Shown here piece by piece: positions 61,785 through 64,000 of a DNA stretch of 64,000 bases (the first letter of the stretch is position 1; the number at the start of each line of letters is the position of its first letter). Both the position numbers and the translations under genes were made by a program. Location: assembly GCA_030063045.1 (NCBI GenBank), contig JAQSEB010000038.1, forward strand, positions 1 through 64,000. Reading direction: 5' to 3'. The DNA comes from Pratylenchus scribneri. Its lineage: Eukaryota; Nematoda; Chromadorea; Rhabditida; Pratylenchidae. The notes beneath the pieces were generated by a model, which was not told the DNA's origin, searched no databases, and saw only the letters and a list, made by a program, of their open reading frames with translations.

Positions 61785-61960
61785 GGATGGAAAGAAATAG
61801 CTATGCATTTGAAGAAGGCACAAGTCACTCTGGAAATTATGACAAAGCAAGCTGAATTCTGTTTCTAACATAGCACGGACCATGCATTGCTCCGTGTGGC
61901 CTTGCATGAAACTTAGCGCAAACAGAAAATAATTATGAAATAGAAAAAAATGTATTTAAA
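61785..61960 (+). CDS. GC-rich island, two competing frames
   Basis: From ATG at about 61790 one frame reads MERNSYAFEEGTSHSGNYDK, then meets TGA, and another TGA later. A second frame reads IAMHLKKAQVTLEIMTKQAE, then passes TAA and TAG as Gln and stays open. The first frame has the lower third-position GC (about 30% against 48%). It is among the GC-richest islands and could be a coding segment or an acquired fragment. Family unknown. Confidence 0.33.
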
Positions 61961-62734
61961 TTTCTGTATTAAAAATAATTATAATATAAAATTTCTGAAT
62001 TCAAATGCTTTATTTGAAAAATTATTTTATTAAAATAAACAATCGACGAATAAAATTATTTTTATTTAAATAAAAATAATGTAGAATGATTAAAGAATAA
62101 TTGATATTTATTAAAAATCTAAATTTTTGTAATCGTTTAAAATTTCATAATTATAATTTTTATAATAATATCTTTAGAAATGGAAATAATTAAAAGCTGA
62201 ATTTTTTATTGATTATAAAATTGTTTGCATATTTTAAAGGCAAAAATTCGATGGGAAAATTCTCCAAGATTGGTCTGGCCATTAAAACTATAATTTAATT
62301 TTTGTGAAATAATTTATAATATAAAGATAAAAATAAATTGAAATAAATTAATATTATGTGAAATAAATTAGATTTAAGGAAAAAGCTTAAAATAAATAGC
62401 AAGATAATGACAATAATAATAAATAATAAAATAATCAAGAAATGAAATAAAATTTTAATACTAATTTTTAATAAATAAATATTTTATTTTTTGTTTTATC
62501 AACAATTCGGAATTGTTTGAAATTATATTAAAAAAATAATTATTTTGCAAAGGAAAAATGAAATTAATAATTTTAAATATAAAATTAATATTGAATTAAT
62601 TTAAATATAGAAAGAAAAATAAAATTATAAAATAAAAATTTAAAAATGAAAATAGTAATTATTAATTCTAAAAAATAAAAAATTTTTCAAGTATAAATTT
62701 TTAATATTAATTCCATAAAATAGAATTTCCCAGC

Positions 62735-62895
62735 AATTTAATTTAATATATTAAAGCCATATAGTGATTCTCCTTAATCCTCCAAATGGTAGACCATTTC
62801 ACTGCAGAATTTGTGGTTAAAATTTCAAGTCAAAGCAGTCAATATAACGTCGAAATTAATAAAATTGGGGCAAAAAATGCCCTCTTAATATAAAA
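62735..62895. other. GC-richer island with small palindromes
   Basis: Contains AAATGGTAGACCATTT (62785-62800), a near-perfect palindrome, and GGGC-AAAAAAT-GCCC at 62868-62882. Several frames are open and none is favoured. The palindromes suggest structural or element-derived sequence rather than a gene. Confidence 0.4.
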
Positions 62896-63039
62896 TACAG
62901 TAATTTAAATGACAAAATTAACTAATAAATGGAAAAACAATAAAATATTAAAAAAAACTTTAATTGAAAATTGTTGTAGAAAATTAACTTTAAATTATTT
63001 TTAATTTAATAAATTTATTGACAATTTCTACTAAAAATT

Positions 63040-63390
63040 ATATGAAAAATGAAAAAAAGTTGAGTAAAGTAGTGTAAATGGTCATTTTCGGTCACGAACA
63101 AAAGACTATTTAATAATGGAGGTGTAGGGAGATTTTTTTCCCATTTTTTCTTTAAACTCTATTTTTATGAACCATCGCCATCGTGCGATGAAGAATAATA
63201 TTAAAAGAAGTCATTTTCGCAAATATCATAAAAATATGAAACAAATTTTAAAATTATTTTAAAATAATTTTTAAACATATAGATTTGAATTTGCATTTAA
63301 GGACGATCAAAATCATCAAAAATAATAATAAAATTGGATTAAATTTGATAAATTTGAGCAGAGAGAATTTATTTACAAATTGATTAAATG
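63040..63390 (+). CDS. Island followed by open frame, hypothetical
   Basis: A plus frame from about 63170 reads NHRHRAMKNNIKRSHFRKYH, then FEFAFKDDQNHQ and IKFDKFEQREFIYKLIK, ending in TGA near 63387. TAA codons are read as Gln. Before it, 63060-63165 is a GC-richer patch with a frame MVIFGHEQKTI then TAA-TAA. No family recognised. Confidence 0.3.
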
Positions 63391-64000
63391 AAATTCAAAA
63401 ATTAAAAATTGATCAAATAATATTTCAATTTGTAGTTATCGTAATTATATTAAGATTTAAATAATTTTAAGGAATAAATGAATAAAAACGAGCCAGCAAT
63501 TGAGGCTCAATTATTAAATTACCAAAACTTTAATTGGAAGAAATTATATCACAGCGCATAAATTTTCATAGTTGAAATATTTGCATAATATTTTTAAAAA
63601 TAAATTATTTATTTTTATTCTATTTAATTAAATATAAAAAAACTCATAAATAATTAATAAACAAGCGCATATTGGAAAAAAGTGTCTTATATTCTTATAT
63701 ATTTTTAAAAATTGATAATGAATATAATGGTAAAAATATTTTATAAATTTTCTTATTATCGATTTAAAAATAATAATAATATTCTATTAAATGCATATTA
63801 TTTAAAATAAAATAATAAAATTTATTTTTGAGAAATATTATAATATTTGATCGATTAAATAAAAATTTGTTGCTATTCATTATCAATGGAATAGTTAATT
63901 TGAAATTAATTTAACTCTAAATCAAATAGGCCAACGAGAAAAAATTTTCAATGAGTTCGAAACAAATTGTACCATGATCTTATCTTGCCATACAGATACG

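Noticed and set aside
1..64000. Treating every long TGA-only frame as a gene
   Set aside because: At this composition TGA occurs about once per 70-75 codons per frame, so hundreds of frames over 100 codons and several over 300 arise by chance. Only frames with extra support were listed.

Overview
The window is extremely AT-rich, visually about 83-85% A+T. It has runs of A and T and short direct repeats, and no standard-code open frame longer than 88 codons. No rRNA, tRNA, CRISPR array, bacterial-style operon or intact transposase was recognised. It looks like nuclear DNA of a eukaryote with a strong AT mutational bias. The organism could not be identified.

Layout: the first about 1.5 kb is clearly less AT-rich and holds a large imperfect inverted repeat. 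It is followed by a 43-bp tandem repeat (1655-1925). From there to the end the sequence is an AT 'sea' with islands of about 50-200 bp at 25-45% GC every 0.3-1 kb. The richest islands are at 10.14-10.39, 13.4-13.55, 18.2-18.3, 24.9-25.1, 34.25-34.37, 38.5-38.66, 41.15-41.22, 44.19-44.36, 51.28-51.42, 61.8-61.93 and 62.74-62.9 kb.

Main reading: many islands form longer reading frames only if TAA and TAG are read as glutamine, as in many ciliates. Several of these frames run 75-340 codons, cross more than one island and show the order expected of AT-biased genes (GC at codon position 1 > 2 > 3). Some start at an ATG and end at TGA. Examples are 30187-30396, 32666-33190, 33363-33599, 33737-34363, 35889-36758, 39138-39503 and 54538-54870. 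In a few places the same frame continues plausibly through a TGA, so TGA may also be sense. The best family-level hint is a degenerate Ulp1/SENP-like cysteine-protease pattern at 35.1-35.55 kb.

Caution: with TGA as the only stop, chance frames in this composition average roughly 70 codons and frames of several hundred codons are expected by chance. Opposite frames of one island often look equally protein-like. All coding calls are therefore candidates. I weigh three models: (a) ciliate-type DNA, possibly germline, with small coding segments separated by AT-rich DNA; (b) a gene desert of an AT-rich animal with short exons and decayed transposon pieces; (c) mostly non-coding sequence. I lean to (a) but not strongly. 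Repeats and composition features are reliable; gene calls are not.
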